64,000 nt of DNA from the NCBI RefSeq assembly GCF_038070105.1, contig NZ_JBBPBZ010000002.1, positions 2,958,501 to 3,022,500 on the forward strand. The letters are read 5' to 3'. Positions 28,628-37,128 of this stretch are shown piece after piece (within the stretch, counting starts at the first letter, position 1; each line of letters opens with the position of its first letter). Origin of the DNA: Methylocystis sp. IM3 (GTDB lineage Bacteria > Pseudomonadota > Alphaproteobacteria > Rhizobiales > Beijerinckiaceae). Both the position numbers and the translations under genes were made by a program. The notes below the pieces were generated by a model. It ran no database searches. It was not told the origin of the DNA and saw only the letters and a list, made by a program, of their open reading frames with translations.

Positions 28628-29499
28628 GCCGCCTCAGCCGCCGCAGCGCCGCCGTTGATGGTTTCGTTTTCCACTTCGTCGATCGACGGACGATCATGCG
28701 CCGGTATCGACTTGCGGCCATGTTCGATGGCGACCTGCGGCAGCGCGCCGTTCATGAAGGCGAGCAGGGTCTGCTTGATGATGAGGAAAACATGGCACTC
28801 CTTGCTGCGGGCGACCTTCACCTTGTAGGCGAGCGGGGTCATGATGCCATAGGAGACGAAGATGCCGGCGAATGTGCCGACCATGGCGGCGCCGATGAGG
28901 CCGCCCAGCAATTCCGGCGACTGATCCAGCGCGCCCATCGCCTTGATGACGCCGAGCACCGCGGCCACGATGCCGAGCGCGGGGAGGCCGTCGCCGATGG
29001 CGGTGAGCGCATGATAGGGCTTCAGCTTGTCGTGCTTGATTGAGGAAATCTCCTCGTCGATCAGCGCCTCGATCTCGAATGTCTTCACATTGCCGATAAT
29101 GTAGAGGCGGCAATAGTCGCAGATGAAGGTGGTGATCTCCGGGTTCTTGAGAACATTCGGAAAGGCTGTGAAGAGCGGCGATTCGTTTGGCGCGTCGATA
29201 TGGCCTTCGACCTCGGTGCGGGACTTGCTGCGCAACTCGCGCATCAGGGCGTGCAGGAGACCGAGAATGTCGAGATAGTCGCGCCGCTTGGGCGTCTTTT
29301 CGAGGATCGCCTGAACGATCGCCTTGCCCGTGTCCTTGATGACCTTGATCGGATTCGCCACGATGAAGGTGCCAAGCGCGGAGCCCATGATGATGACGAA
29401 TTCCCAGGGCTGCCAAAGGACGATCAGATGGCCGCCGAGCGCGGCGAAGCCGCCGAGCATGCAACCCATCGTTACGATGAGACCAATGACGAAGCTCAT
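28624..29499 (-). CDS. motA: Flagellar stator protein MotA
   Basis: A 291-residue inner-membrane stator subunit with four hydrophobic helices (two near residues 1-45, two near 170-220). The start MSFVIGLIVTMGCMLGG at 29499 matches rhizobial MotA; an upstream TTG would add ten residues. The cytoplasmic loop contains the charged segment that contacts FliG. It pairs with MotB, whose gene lies further upstream in the same operon, and uses the proton gradient to drive rotation. Confidence 0.95.
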   Translation of the reverse strand: MSFVIGLIVTMGCMLGGFAALGGHLIVLWQPWEFVIIMGSALGTFIVANPIKVIKDTGKAIVQAILEKTPKRRDYLDILGLLHALMRELRSKSRTEVEGHIDAPNESPLFTAFPNVLKNPEITTFICDYCRLYIIGNVKTFEIEALIDEEISSIKHDKLKPYHALTAIGDGLPALGIVAAVLGVIKAMGALDQSPELLGGLIGAAMVGTFAGIFVSYGIMTPLAYKVKVARSKECHVFLIIKQTLLAFMNGALPQVAIEHGRKSIPAHDRPSIDEVENETINGGAAAAEAA

Positions 29500-29568
29500 T
29501 TCATCACGCTCTTTCTTGCCGTTTGACAAGCTCTGGATAAGTTGTGGGACTTGCCCGAGCCTGATGGG

Positions 29569-30189
29569 TCATGGCGACACGCCGCAGAAGGCCATGGCCG
29601 CATCGGTCCAGGCGCCGAAGCCGCTCGCCACCATGTTGCGAATGACGGCGCAGACATAAGTGCGCTGCGCGGGCGCATTGCCGGGCCCGGCGTGGTAGCG
29701 CGCGACCGTCGCCGTCCAGCTTCCTTCCCGTTCGTGCAGCGACTTCAAAAAGCGCGCCGCATAGTCGACATTCCTCGCGGGATCGAACATCTCCTCCAGC
29801 GAGGCGAACTGCTTTCCGTGATAGCGCCAGTTGATCTGCATGCAGCCGATGTCGACGAGGCTCTCGCCCTGCCGGCGGGCCTGACCGAACGTCGCGAGCG
29901 CGTCGGCGAGCGTCGCGTTGAAGACCGCGCGCCCGTGAATGTTCATCGCATAGGCATGAAGCGCGCCGCGCTGGCCCGTTTCTGTGAGCGCGACCGCATA
30001 GAGAACGGCGACCGGCACGTCGTTTTCCCGCGCGGCGCGAATCATTTCGGCTTCGCAGACGTTCTCCGCGGCCTGCGCCCCGCTACAAAAGGACGCCAGG
30101 AGCGCCAGCCGCAGCAGGCTTCTCGCCGCGTCCTTGCCGGTCGCGCGGCGGCGTTTGAGAGTTCTGCCGCTGGTCTGGTCGTTCCTCAT
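29569..30189 (-). CDS. Lytic transglycosylase of the motility operon
   Basis: About 206 residues. After a basic N-terminus and a hydrophobic signal (SLLRLALLASFCSGAQA), a transglycosylase SLT-type domain follows: VLYAVALTETGQRGALHAYA with the probable catalytic Glu in LTETG, then DIGCMQINWRYHG and VARYHAGPGNAP. It would open peptidoglycan for flagellar assembly. The ATG at 30189 gives a 107-bp overlap with the end of fliK on the same strand; no later ATG keeps the signal peptide, so the overlap seems real. Position matches the orphan gene after motD in rhizobial clusters. Confidence 0.8.
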   Translation of the reverse strand: MRNDQTSGRTLKRRRATGKDAARSLLRLALLASFCSGAQAAENVCEAEMIRAARENDVPVAVLYAVALTETGQRGALHAYAMNIHGRAVFNATLADALATFGQARRQGESLVDIGCMQINWRYHGKQFASLEEMFDPARNVDYAARFLKSLHEREGSWTATVARYHAGPGNAPAQRTYVCAVIRNMVASGFGAWTDAAMAFCGVSP

Positions 30190-31462
30190 TGGCGAATCCG
30201 CGCTCCCCGCCATATTGCCGCGGCCGGTCGTCGGCGCCGGCGCCCTCCTGTCCCGCCGTAAGCGCCGCGGGGGGCGGGCTCACGCCGACATGGAAGGACT
30301 CGAGCGTCATCCCTTTCTCGCCGATCGCCGAGGCGAGATGGTCTCGCGCCTCCAGCAGAAGCGCCGAGGTTTTCGGGGAGTCCGCGTCGAGGGCGATCTC
30401 GACCCTGGCGCGGCTCACGCGCATGCGCACCGTGATCGCGCCGAGCGAAGCCGGCTCGACCTGGAATTTGAGAATCTTCAGGGGTTCGACAGGCTTTTCC
30501 GGGGGCGGCGCGATCGCGCCGCTCAGGATCGGCGCGGGGCGGCCGGACGCCTCCGCATCGCGCGCGGCGGTCAATGTCTGCGCGACCACGGCCGGCAGAT
30601 GGGTGACGATCTCCGAGACGCGGATTTGCAGCGGCGCGGAAGCTTCGGGGGGCGCTTCGGACTTCGCGGAGGCGGACGAGAGGGGAGCCGCGGGAATTCG
30701 TTCCCGCGGCGCATCCTCCGCGGTCACGGACGGCGGCCCGCCCGGCGTCTTCTCGACGCCGCCGTCGCGGCTCGATTGGGGCGCATGCGCCTGGGGCGCG
30801 GGAGCGACCGCCTGCCGCAGGCGGCCGGCTTTCGGCTCCACCAATGCGACGCCATTCTCCTCGCCCCCAGCGACGCGCGCCGCTGGCGGTTGGGTGAGCG
30901 CCACGGACCGGCGGGACGGAGACGGCGCCGGCTGCGCGACCTGCGCCGCCGCGGGCGCCTGCGCGGGCGCCAGCGCGGATGGCGCAGGCGCAGAAGGCTG
31001 GATCGGCGGAGGCGGCGCTTGCATGTCGGCGGGCGGCGCCTGCATCGCGGCGGGCGGCGCATTGGCCGCCGGAGCTTGCGCCGCATCCGCTTCGGCGCGT
31101 CGCCGTTCATCCGGGGCTTTCGCAGGCGGCGGCGCGGCGTTCGCCAGCGGGTCCGTGACCGTGGCCGTTTCGGGGGCCGCATCGGGCGCCTTTTGCGGCG
31201 GGGCGTCGGCCGCTTTCGCCGGCGCGGCCAGCCCGAGGAAAGCGAAGGAGAATGCCGCGCCCGAGACGGCGACGGGGGCCGGCGCCTCCCCGGCGTCGCC
31301 CTTATCGGGCGACGCGTCCGCCGTCTCGGCCAGCGTATCGAGGATGCGGCTGAAATCGGCGGACGGCGGCGCGGCCGGAGGCGCATCCGGCGCCGCGCGC
31401 CCCGCGAGCAGCAACAGCAGGCCGCCCGCTCCCAAAGGATCGCTCAGGGGGCTCGTCGTCAT
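30083..31462 (-). CDS. fliK: Flagellar hook-length control protein FliK (MotD type)
   Basis: A 459-residue protein. The first 270 residues are very rich in Ala and Pro, as expected for the ruler part. The C-terminal Flg_hook domain is recognisable (LKFQVEPASLGAITVRMRVS, then LLLEARDHLASAIGEKGMTL), and a hydrophilic tail follows. The order motB-motC-this gene corresponds to motB-motC-motD in Sinorhizobium, where MotD was shown to be FliK. Its start overlaps motC by 4 bp. Its 3' end overlaps the transglycosylase gene. Confidence 0.85.
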   Translation of the reverse strand: MTTSPLSDPLGAGGLLLLLAGRAAPDAPPAAPPSADFSRILDTLAETADASPDKGDAGEAPAPVAVSGAAFSFAFLGLAAPAKAADAPPQKAPDAAPETATVTDPLANAAPPPAKAPDERRRAEADAAQAPAANAPPAAMQAPPADMQAPPPPIQPSAPAPSALAPAQAPAAAQVAQPAPSPSRRSVALTQPPAARVAGGEENGVALVEPKAGRLRQAVAPAPQAHAPQSSRDGGVEKTPGGPPSVTAEDAPRERIPAAPLSSASAKSEAPPEASAPLQIRVSEIVTHLPAVVAQTLTAARDAEASGRPAPILSGAIAPPPEKPVEPLKILKFQVEPASLGAITVRMRVSRARVEIALDADSPKTSALLLEARDHLASAIGEKGMTLESFHVGVSPPPAALTAGQEGAGADDRPRQYGGERGFANEERPDQRQNSQTPPRDRQGRGEKPAAAGAPGVLL

Positions 31463-32574
31463 CGGCGGGCCGACCTTTCGAGAAGCTCGTCGCTCCGGGC
31501 GATCGCCTGCCGCGCGGTCTCGAGCATTTCGTTGGGGGGGTCGTCCGGCCTTGTCTCCGGCTCCTCTCTTGCCGCAAGCCTCGACACGACCCCGGACGCG
31601 AGCGCAATCAGCCGGGCGTCCTCCCGCTCGAGCTGTTTTTGGTCGAGCGCCTTCAGATCGTCGCCGCTTCTCTCATCGGTCAAAGCGGCGACGACGCTGC
31701 GATAGGCGTCGATGCGCTTTCTGGCGGAAGGAGTCGTCGCCGAAGGCGCCGCCTTCTCGATCGTCTTGCTGGCGAAGTCGAACCGGCCCGCCTGCAACGC
31801 CTGGCGCGCGAGGGCGAGATAAAGCGAGAGGCGCTGATTTGGGGCGGCCTTGTCGAAGAGCGGTTCGAAGGGTTCGGAGCGATCGAGAAACGTCTCCTGC
31901 CCGACCGTCGCCTGACGAAACGCCTCCCAGAAATTCTGCGCATAGGGCGAGGCGGCGTATTTGGCGGTATAGCGCGCGGCCAGCATCGCCAGCTTGCCGC
32001 TTTCCCGCGCTGGGTCGAGAAGGGCGATCTCACGGCGGAGCGCCGCTTCCTCGACGAGCGAGCCCGGCATCAGCAGGCGCGCGAGATCGAGAAGGGAGAC
32101 CGCCCGCGCATTGTCCTTGCCGATCAGCGCGCCGCCCTGCACCAGCGCGAGATGGCCGCCGAGCAGCGCCGGAGCGTCACGCGCGCTGATCTCCTGCAGC
32201 GCCTTGGGAATGCCGCCCTCGCGCCCTTCCGCATATTCGACGCTCGCGGCGAATAATCCTGCGTCTTTCGGATCGACGAATTGAGCCTCGTAGATTTCCC
32301 GCAGTTTCGCCGGCGCGCCGCCGCACAGGAGATAGACGATCGCCGCGCGAATATTGCGCTCGTCGCGCCAACCGTCGGGCTCGACGGAATCGATCTGCTT
32401 CTCGATGAGATCGAACTGCCGCGCCGCCCGGTCGCGCGCCCCGGCGTTTCCGGCCGCCATGAGATTTTGCATGGCGTTGAGATCGCGCACCATCGCCGCG
32501 AATTCCTCCGCCTGCGCCGCGCCGCTCATCTGCAACAAGGCGGCGAAAGCGATCGCCCTTCCTGCGATTGTCAT
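31459..32574 (-). CDS. motC: Periplasmic motility protein MotC
   Basis: A 371-residue exported protein with a signal peptide (about 1-22, ending QAEE). The helical body contains tetratricopeptide-like segments. The region EFAAMVRDLNAMQNLMAAGN and the NFWEAFRQATVGQETF segment are recognisable in rhizobial MotC proteins, which stabilise or modulate MotB in the periplasm. It overlaps motB and fliK by 4 bp on each side, so the three genes are translationally coupled. MotC is characteristic of Rhizobiales. Confidence 0.88.
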   Translation of the reverse strand: MTIAGRAIAFAALLQMSGAAQAEEFAAMVRDLNAMQNLMAAGNAGARDRAARQFDLIEKQIDSVEPDGWRDERNIRAAIVYLLCGGAPAKLREIYEAQFVDPKDAGLFAASVEYAEGREGGIPKALQEISARDAPALLGGHLALVQGGALIGKDNARAVSLLDLARLLMPGSLVEEAALRREIALLDPARESGKLAMLAARYTAKYAASPYAQNFWEAFRQATVGQETFLDRSEPFEPLFDKAAPNQRLSLYLALARQALQAGRFDFASKTIEKAAPSATTPSARKRIDAYRSVVAALTDERSGDDLKALDQKQLEREDARLIALASGVVSRLAAREEPETRPDDPPNEMLETARQAIARSDELLERSARR

Positions 32575-33560
32575 GGCTCGACTCCACGCAGCAGAATTTC
32601 GATCCGCCGGTTGACCGGCGACAATGGATCCTTCGCGTTCCTGGGGCGCCTGTCAGCGAAGCCGACGACTCTCTCCATGCGCGTGGCCGGCAGGCCGCCG
32701 CGGATCAGCATGTAATTGACGATTGTCGCGCGGTCGCTGGAGAGCCGCCAGTTGTCGTAGTTCTTTCCACTATAGGAGCGGCCGTCCGTATGGCCCCTGA
32801 GCTCCACCGCGCCGGGTTTGCCGGCGAGAATCTTGCCCACTTCGCCGATGATGCGCACGAGTTGCGGCTTCGGCTTGATCGAGCCGACATCAAACATCGA
32901 GAAATTCGCGTCGTCGGTGAGGCTGATCAACAGGCCTTCCTCGGTCTGCCGGACCTCGACCTTGGGCGCGCGCGCCTCCTGCGCGGCGATCTTTTCGATC
33001 TCCGCCTGCAAGTCGCTCGCCATCGCGGCCTTCTCTCCCGCGGCCGTCGGACCTTGCTTGAGACCAGCCTTGTCGTGCGCGGGCGGCGGCTCCGCCGGCG
33101 CAGGCTCGGGTGCGGGCCGCATCTCCTTTTTCAGGGTGCGTTCGAAAGGATCGCGCAAGACCTCGGAGGCCGGCGGCTCGCCCGCGCGCGGCTCCTCCCT
33201 TGCGATTGCGTCGAGCGTCTTCAGGGGCTCGCTCTGTAGCGCCGCCTCCGTATCCTTCGACTCGCTTGCGCCCCCCTTCTTGGGCACCGGCGGATTGATG
33301 GCGCTCTTCCCTTCCGAGCCGGTGGCGGGATCGCGCAGCCCCTTGTGCGCCTTGGTCGTGTCGACGAGCTGCACGGGGTTGAAATATTGAACGATGACCG
33401 CCTTCGTTTCCTTGGAGGTGGAGTTGATGAGCCACATCACAAGGAAGAAGGCCATCATCGCGGTCATGAAATCGGCGAAGGCGAGCTTCCAGACGCCGCC
33501 GTGATGGTCCTCTTCGCCTTCGACCTTTTTCTTGATGATGATCGGGGGGCCGTTGCTCAT
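32571..33560 (-). CDS. motB: Flagellar stator protein MotB
   Basis: A 329-residue stator subunit. One membrane helix near residues 29-48 (DFMTAMMAFFLVMWLINS) carries the proton-binding Asp at about residue 30. A long Pro/Ala/Lys-rich linker leads to an OmpA-like peptidoglycan-binding domain (VELRGHTDGRSY, LSSDRATIVNYML). It anchors the stator to the cell wall. It overlaps motC and the upstream FliH-like gene by 4 bp. Confidence 0.95.
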   Translation of the reverse strand: MSNGPPIIIKKKVEGEEDHHGGVWKLAFADFMTAMMAFFLVMWLINSTSKETKAVIVQYFNPVQLVDTTKAHKGLRDPATGSEGKSAINPPVPKKGGASESKDTEAALQSEPLKTLDAIAREEPRAGEPPASEVLRDPFERTLKKEMRPAPEPAPAEPPPAHDKAGLKQGPTAAGEKAAMASDLQAEIEKIAAQEARAPKVEVRQTEEGLLISLTDDANFSMFDVGSIKPKPQLVRIIGEVGKILAGKPGAVELRGHTDGRSYSGKNYDNWRLSSDRATIVNYMLIRGGLPATRMERVVGFADRRPRNAKDPLSPVNRRIEILLRGVEP

Positions 33561-34222
33561 AGACCTTCACTCCTGCTGTCGCGCAGACGCCGCATCCAGG
33601 CGTCGAGCCGCGTCTCGATCCGCGTCAGGTCGAAATCGACCGTGACGTCGACGCCGTCCGTTTCGGTCAAACTCACCGCAGCCTGCTGCTCCACGAGCGC
33701 CTCGGCCATCTTTTCGATCAGCTCTCTCGGGCCCTGGAGGCGGATCGCCGGTCCATTCTCGCCGGCGACAGCGCGTCGGATGGCGTCGATCAGTTCCTGC
33801 GAGGTCGTCTGCTCGACTTCCCTCGCCACAAAGGGCGCGAGTATGCGCGCCACATCGGTTCTCAGCGCCTCCAGCGCCTCGGCGAGACTCTCCGAAAGAC
33901 GCCTCGCCAGAAGTTCGCCCTGCTCCTCGATCCATTGCGTCCGCAGCAGGCGCAAATCCTCCTCATGCGCAGCCTGTTGCTTTTCGAGCGCGGCGGCGAG
34001 CTCTTCGTCGAAAGCCCGGCGCAGCAGCGCGGCGTCATCGCGCGCTTCCCGCGCGACGATATCCGGCGCGAAGTCTTCGTCCGGAATTTCCGCCGACGCC
34101 TCGAAGAGCGTTTCGAGGATCGGCGAGGGCGGAGGAAGCGGCGCAGGGAGCGGCGATTGCGGCGGAAGACGGGGGGCCTCGTCGAAACGCAGCAGATAAG
34201 TGGAAACGTCGTGAATGTTCAT
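33557..34222 (-). CDS. FliH-like flagellar protein (uncertain)
   Basis: A 221-residue soluble protein. A Pro-rich N-terminus is followed by a long charged helical region, probably coiled coil (about residues 60-125: DDAALLRRAFDEELAAALEK and onward), then a compact C-terminal domain. This layout and its place right after fliF suggest a FliH-type regulator of the export ATPase FliI. No definite FliH motif was seen, so it could also be another rhizobial flagellar protein. It overlaps motB by 4 bp and begins 9 bp after fliF. Confidence 0.55.
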   Translation of the reverse strand: MNIHDVSTYLLRFDEAPRLPPQSPLPAPLPPPSPILETLFEASAEIPDEDFAPDIVAREARDDAALLRRAFDEELAAALEKQQAAHEEDLRLLRTQWIEEQGELLARRLSESLAEALEALRTDVARILAPFVAREVEQTTSQELIDAIRRAVAGENGPAIRLQGPRELIEKMAEALVEQQAAVSLTETDGVDVTVDFDLTRIETRLDAWMRRLRDSRSEGL

Positions 34223-34231
34223 GGCGTGGCC

Positions 34232-35905
34232 TTAGGACCTCATCCATTGTTTCATGATCGCAGCGGCATGAGCGTCGTCCTGCTCGATCAGCCGCTCGAG
34301 TTTCTTGCGCGCGCTTCCTCTCGCCACTTCGACGATGCCATCGAACAGCGCGGCGCCGGGCAGTAATCCCTCCTCTGGAATGTCGAGAATCGGCGCCAAA
34401 TTGGGGAAAGCCGGTTCGAGGGCGAGCGGAAGTTCAGCCGGCGCGAGAGATGGCGCCGCGGGCGAGGCCAATGGCGGCGGCTCGACTCTCTCCTGCGACG
34501 CCGGCTGCGCTTCGGCGAGAAGTGCGCGCCGCGCCGGCGCCAGGCCAAAGGCGACGATGATCGCCGCAATGCCGACGGCCGTCAGGGCGTTGATGATTGC
34601 GCCGAGATGGCTGCCGAGCATGGCGACGAAGCCCGGATTTTCCTCCGGCGTCATTTCATGCTCGTTGAACATGAAATCCACCGCCGTCACTTTCAGCGCG
34701 TCGCCGCGCTCCTTGCTCAAGCCCGCGGCGGAGGAGACGAGCTGCTCGATTTCCTTGAGCTGCTTATCGACGATTTCGGGCTTGGGCGGCTCCTTGCCGG
34801 GCTCGGCGAAGGCGGAACGGTTGATGAGCACCGCGACAGAGAGCCGCTCGACTGTGTAGCCGCCGCTCACCGTCGTCACCGTCTTGGAGGAGAGCTCGTA
34901 ATTGGTGAGCTCCTCGCTCTTGCGGCTCTCGTCGTTCGACTGCTTGGCGTCGCCATTGTTGGCGGCGTTCTGCGGAATGTTGCGCTCCACGCTCGTGGAT
35001 TGCGCGCCGCTGTTGTTTTGCGACTGAGCCGTCTCCTTCACCGTGCGGATGGAGCGTTCGATGCGCGAGTCGGGGTCGAAGATCGTTTCATTCGTCTGCT
35101 TGCGGTCGGTGTTGACCCGAGCGCGCACGCTCACCTGAAAATTCGGCAACCTCAGATAGGGCGTGAGCGTGCGTCTGATGTTGTCCTGTATGTCTTTCGA
35201 GATGCTCTTTTCGAGGGCAAGCGTCTTCACTGGAACGGCGTCGGTCGCCTCTCCGTCCGAGGACGAAAGGATCATGCCGTCCGTATTGAGAACCGTCACC
35301 TGATCGACCGTCATGCCAGGCAGCGACGAGGCGACGAGATGGCGGATCGCCTGCGCGGCGCTCGAATCGTCGGGACCTTCCGTGCGGATGATGACGGAGG
35401 CCGACGGCGGTTGCTTGGCGCGGCGAAACGATCCTTCGTCCGGCATGACGATGTGCACCCGCGCCGCCTTGACGCCGCGGATGAGTTGAATCGTGCGCGC
35501 CAGTTCGCCTTCGAGCGCGCGCACCCGCGTCACCTCCTGCATGAAGGAGGTGAGGCCGAGCGCGCCGACCTTGTCGAAGAGCTCATAACCGGCGTTGGCG
35601 CTCTGCGGCAGGCCGCGTTCGGCGAGCAGCATGCGCGCCTGCGCGGTCTGGCCGTAGGGAACCGAAACGGCGTTCCCTTCCGGATTGACGTCGAAGGCGA
35701 CGCCGCTCGATTTCAGAGCGGCGCCGATGCGGCTCACATCCTCACGATCGAGGCCCGCGTAAAGCACCTCGAAAGAAGGCCGCGAGAGATAGTAGGCCGC
35801 AAGCGACACCATCCCGACGACGAGCGCGAAGATCAGCCCGAGCGCGGCGAGTTTCCTGCCGCCGAGGGCTTTGAGATTATCGAAAAGTTTCGTGAGATGG
35901 TCCAT
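34232..35905 (-). CDS. fliF: Flagellar MS-ring protein FliF
   Basis: A 557-residue protein with two membrane helices, one near residues 18-40 (AALGLIFALVVGMVSLAAYY) and one near 430-450 (INALTAVGIAAIIVAFGL). Between them are the ring-building motifs, including YAGLDREDVSRIGAALKSSG and the ARVHIVMPDEGSFRR segment. The C-terminal tail binds FliG. The ATG at 35905 gives MDHLTKLFDNLKALGGRKLA, a typical rhizobial FliF start; a TTG at 35944 would add 13 residues. It probably heads the leftward motility operon. Confidence 0.94.
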   Translation of the reverse strand: MDHLTKLFDNLKALGGRKLAALGLIFALVVGMVSLAAYYLSRPSFEVLYAGLDREDVSRIGAALKSSGVAFDVNPEGNAVSVPYGQTAQARMLLAERGLPQSANAGYELFDKVGALGLTSFMQEVTRVRALEGELARTIQLIRGVKAARVHIVMPDEGSFRRAKQPPSASVIIRTEGPDDSSAAQAIRHLVASSLPGMTVDQVTVLNTDGMILSSSDGEATDAVPVKTLALEKSISKDIQDNIRRTLTPYLRLPNFQVSVRARVNTDRKQTNETIFDPDSRIERSIRTVKETAQSQNNSGAQSTSVERNIPQNAANNGDAKQSNDESRKSEELTNYELSSKTVTTVSGGYTVERLSVAVLINRSAFAEPGKEPPKPEIVDKQLKEIEQLVSSAAGLSKERGDALKVTAVDFMFNEHEMTPEENPGFVAMLGSHLGAIINALTAVGIAAIIVAFGLAPARRALLAEAQPASQERVEPPPLASPAAPSLAPAELPLALEPAFPNLAPILDIPEEGLLPGAALFDGIVEVARGSARKKLERLIEQDDAHAAAIMKQWMRS

Positions 35906-36022
35906 GGCGTCCGAAGCAGGCGCTCCCTGTTCCTGTGACGCCAAGAGTCGGCGCAGGGGCTTGTGCGAGCGTTGCGCCGCGCCCTTAATCCAAACACTAA
36001 CAAAAGGTTAATAACAAATTGA

Positions 36023-36060
36023 GCCCGGGCGGACCAAGCCTTTCGGCTGGCCCGCCCGGC
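36023..36060 (-). terminator. Terminator of the downstream flagellin gene
   Basis: Read leftward, GCCGGGCGGG (from 36060) pairs with CCGCCCGGGC (to 36023) around an internal hairpin, CAGCC-GAAA-GGCTTG. A T-rich sequence follows (TCAATTTGTTATT). It lies just after the flagellin stop at 36068 and separates the flagellin from fliF. Confidence 0.7.
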
Positions 36061-36067
36061 GTGAAGC

Positions 36068-36961
36068 TTACTGGAACAGCTTCAGGATCATCTGGGCGTT
36101 CTGGTTCGAGATCGAGAGCGACTGAATGCCGAGCTGCTGCTGCGTCTGAAGCGCCTGCAGGCGCGTCGAGGTTTCATTCATGTCGGCGTCGACGAGCGAC
36201 GACACGCCGGTCGTCAGCGCCTCGGCCATCGTCTTGATGAACTCGTTCTGCTGCGTCACGCGAGTCTGCGTCGCGCCGATCTGCGAGGCGTAGGTCGTGA
36301 GATCGGCAAGCGCCTTGTCGGCGTTGGTCAGCGTATCGGCGATGGTCGCCGCGGCGAGATCGCCGGAGGTCAGATTGGTGAAATCCGTGGCCGCCGCCGC
36401 CGTGCCGCCCTGCGCCGCCTCCAGCACGCCGGTCCCGCCGCCCGCGCTGTCGATGAGCGTGGTGAGCGTGAGATCAATGGTGCCGACAGCCGAGTTGCTG
36501 GAGCCCGTGCCATCGGAGTAGGAGGCGATGAATTTCACGGGGCTCCCCTGGGAGCCGTCGAGGACGTTGAGGCCGGTGAAGGTCGCCGACGACACGATGC
36601 TGGTCAATTGCTTGCCGAGCTGCTGAAGATTGGTCAGGATCTTCGCGGTGTCGGCGCCCGGCTGCTGAGCCTGGGTGACGCCGTTCTTGATGTCGTTCAC
36701 CACATTGATCGCGCTCTTCACAGCAGCGGCCGCCACATTGAGAACGGAGTTGGCGCCGGAGAGCGAGTCGCTGACCGTCCCCAGAACCTTGCTGTCCGAT
36801 TTCATGGTCTCGGCGATCGACCAGGTCGAGGCGTTGTCGGCGGCGCTCGCGATCTTGAGGCCGGTAGAGATTTCCTTCTGCGTCGTGTTCAGCGACGCCT
36901 GGGTCGTGCGCAGCGACTGAAGGGCGGTGATTGCGGAAGGATTGACGAGGATGCTGGCCAT
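36068..36961 (-). CDS. Flagellin (copy A)
   Basis: A 297-residue filament protein. The conserved N-terminal D0/D1 segment (ALQSLRTTQASLNTTQKEIS, GLKIASAADNASTWSIAETM) and C-terminal segment (LQALQTQQQLGIQSLSISNQ) flank a short variable centre. The start MASILVN at 36961 is 5-10 nt from AAGGGA. It lies downstream of a second, nearly identical flagellin gene. Its leader carries conserved hairpins that include the ribosome-binding site. The main difference from copy B is in the central GSQGSPVKFIASYSDGTGSS stretch. Confidence 0.95.
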   Translation of the reverse strand: MASILVNPSAITALQSLRTTQASLNTTQKEISTGLKIASAADNASTWSIAETMKSDSKVLGTVSDSLSGANSVLNVAAAAVKSAINVVNDIKNGVTQAQQPGADTAKILTNLQQLGKQLTSIVSSATFTGLNVLDGSQGSPVKFIASYSDGTGSSNSAVGTIDLTLTTLIDSAGGGTGVLEAAQGGTAAAATDFTNLTSGDLAAATIADTLTNADKALADLTTYASQIGATQTRVTQQNEFIKTMAEALTTGVSSLVDADMNETSTRLQALQTQQQLGIQSLSISNQNAQMILKLFQ

Positions 36962-37065
36962 TTGATGTGTCCCTTCGGGTACGAGAAAAAACAAGGGACA
37001 TACCGGTGTCGCACCGGCTCGACGGATAAGGCGTCATGCCACGGGTCTGGGCCCGTCCGAAGCAG
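36962..37065 (-). promoter_or_regulatory. Structured leader of flagellin copy A
   Basis: About 100 bases upstream of the flagellin ATG are duplicated in front of copy B. Read leftward, three stem-loops follow one another: ACGGG/CCCGT (37056-37041), CCGGTG/CACCGG (37017-37003) and TGTCCCTT/AAGGGACA (37000-36968). In the last, the AAGGGA that should bind the ribosome is paired in an 8-bp perfect stem. This suggests translational control. In other alphaproteobacteria FlbT acts on flagellin mRNA leaders; no flbT gene is in the window. Confidence 0.65.
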
Positions 37066-37083
37066 CTATGCGTAAACGCCTGC

Positions 37084-37114
37084 GAGGGCCGCGACCCAGA
37101 GGGCCGCGGTCCTC
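37084..37114 (-). terminator. Hairpin after flagellin copy B
   Basis: GAGGGCCGCGACCC (37084-37097) pairs with GGGCCGCGGTCCTC (37101-37114) with two G-T type mismatches and a three-base loop, 15 bp after the flagellin stop. There is no T run on the leftward side, so it may act as a weak terminator or as an RNA 3'-end stabiliser. Confidence 0.5.
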
Positions 37115-37128
37115 GCCGCGCGCATGCG

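Noticed and set aside
32571..33560. Lys/Pro-rich low-complexity in MotB taken as a frameshift
   Set aside because: The linker between membrane helix and OmpA domain is naturally variable and the frame is open throughout.
36001..36240. Short rightward ORFs overlapping the flagellin 3' ends (also near 37068), similar to each other
   Set aside because: The similarity only mirrors the duplication of the flagellin genes on the other strand.
36980..37065. Sigma-54 type promoter (TGGCATG...) in the flagellin leader
   Set aside because: The GG/GC spacing of the -24/-12 boxes is not met; the sequence is better explained as part of a conserved RNA structure.
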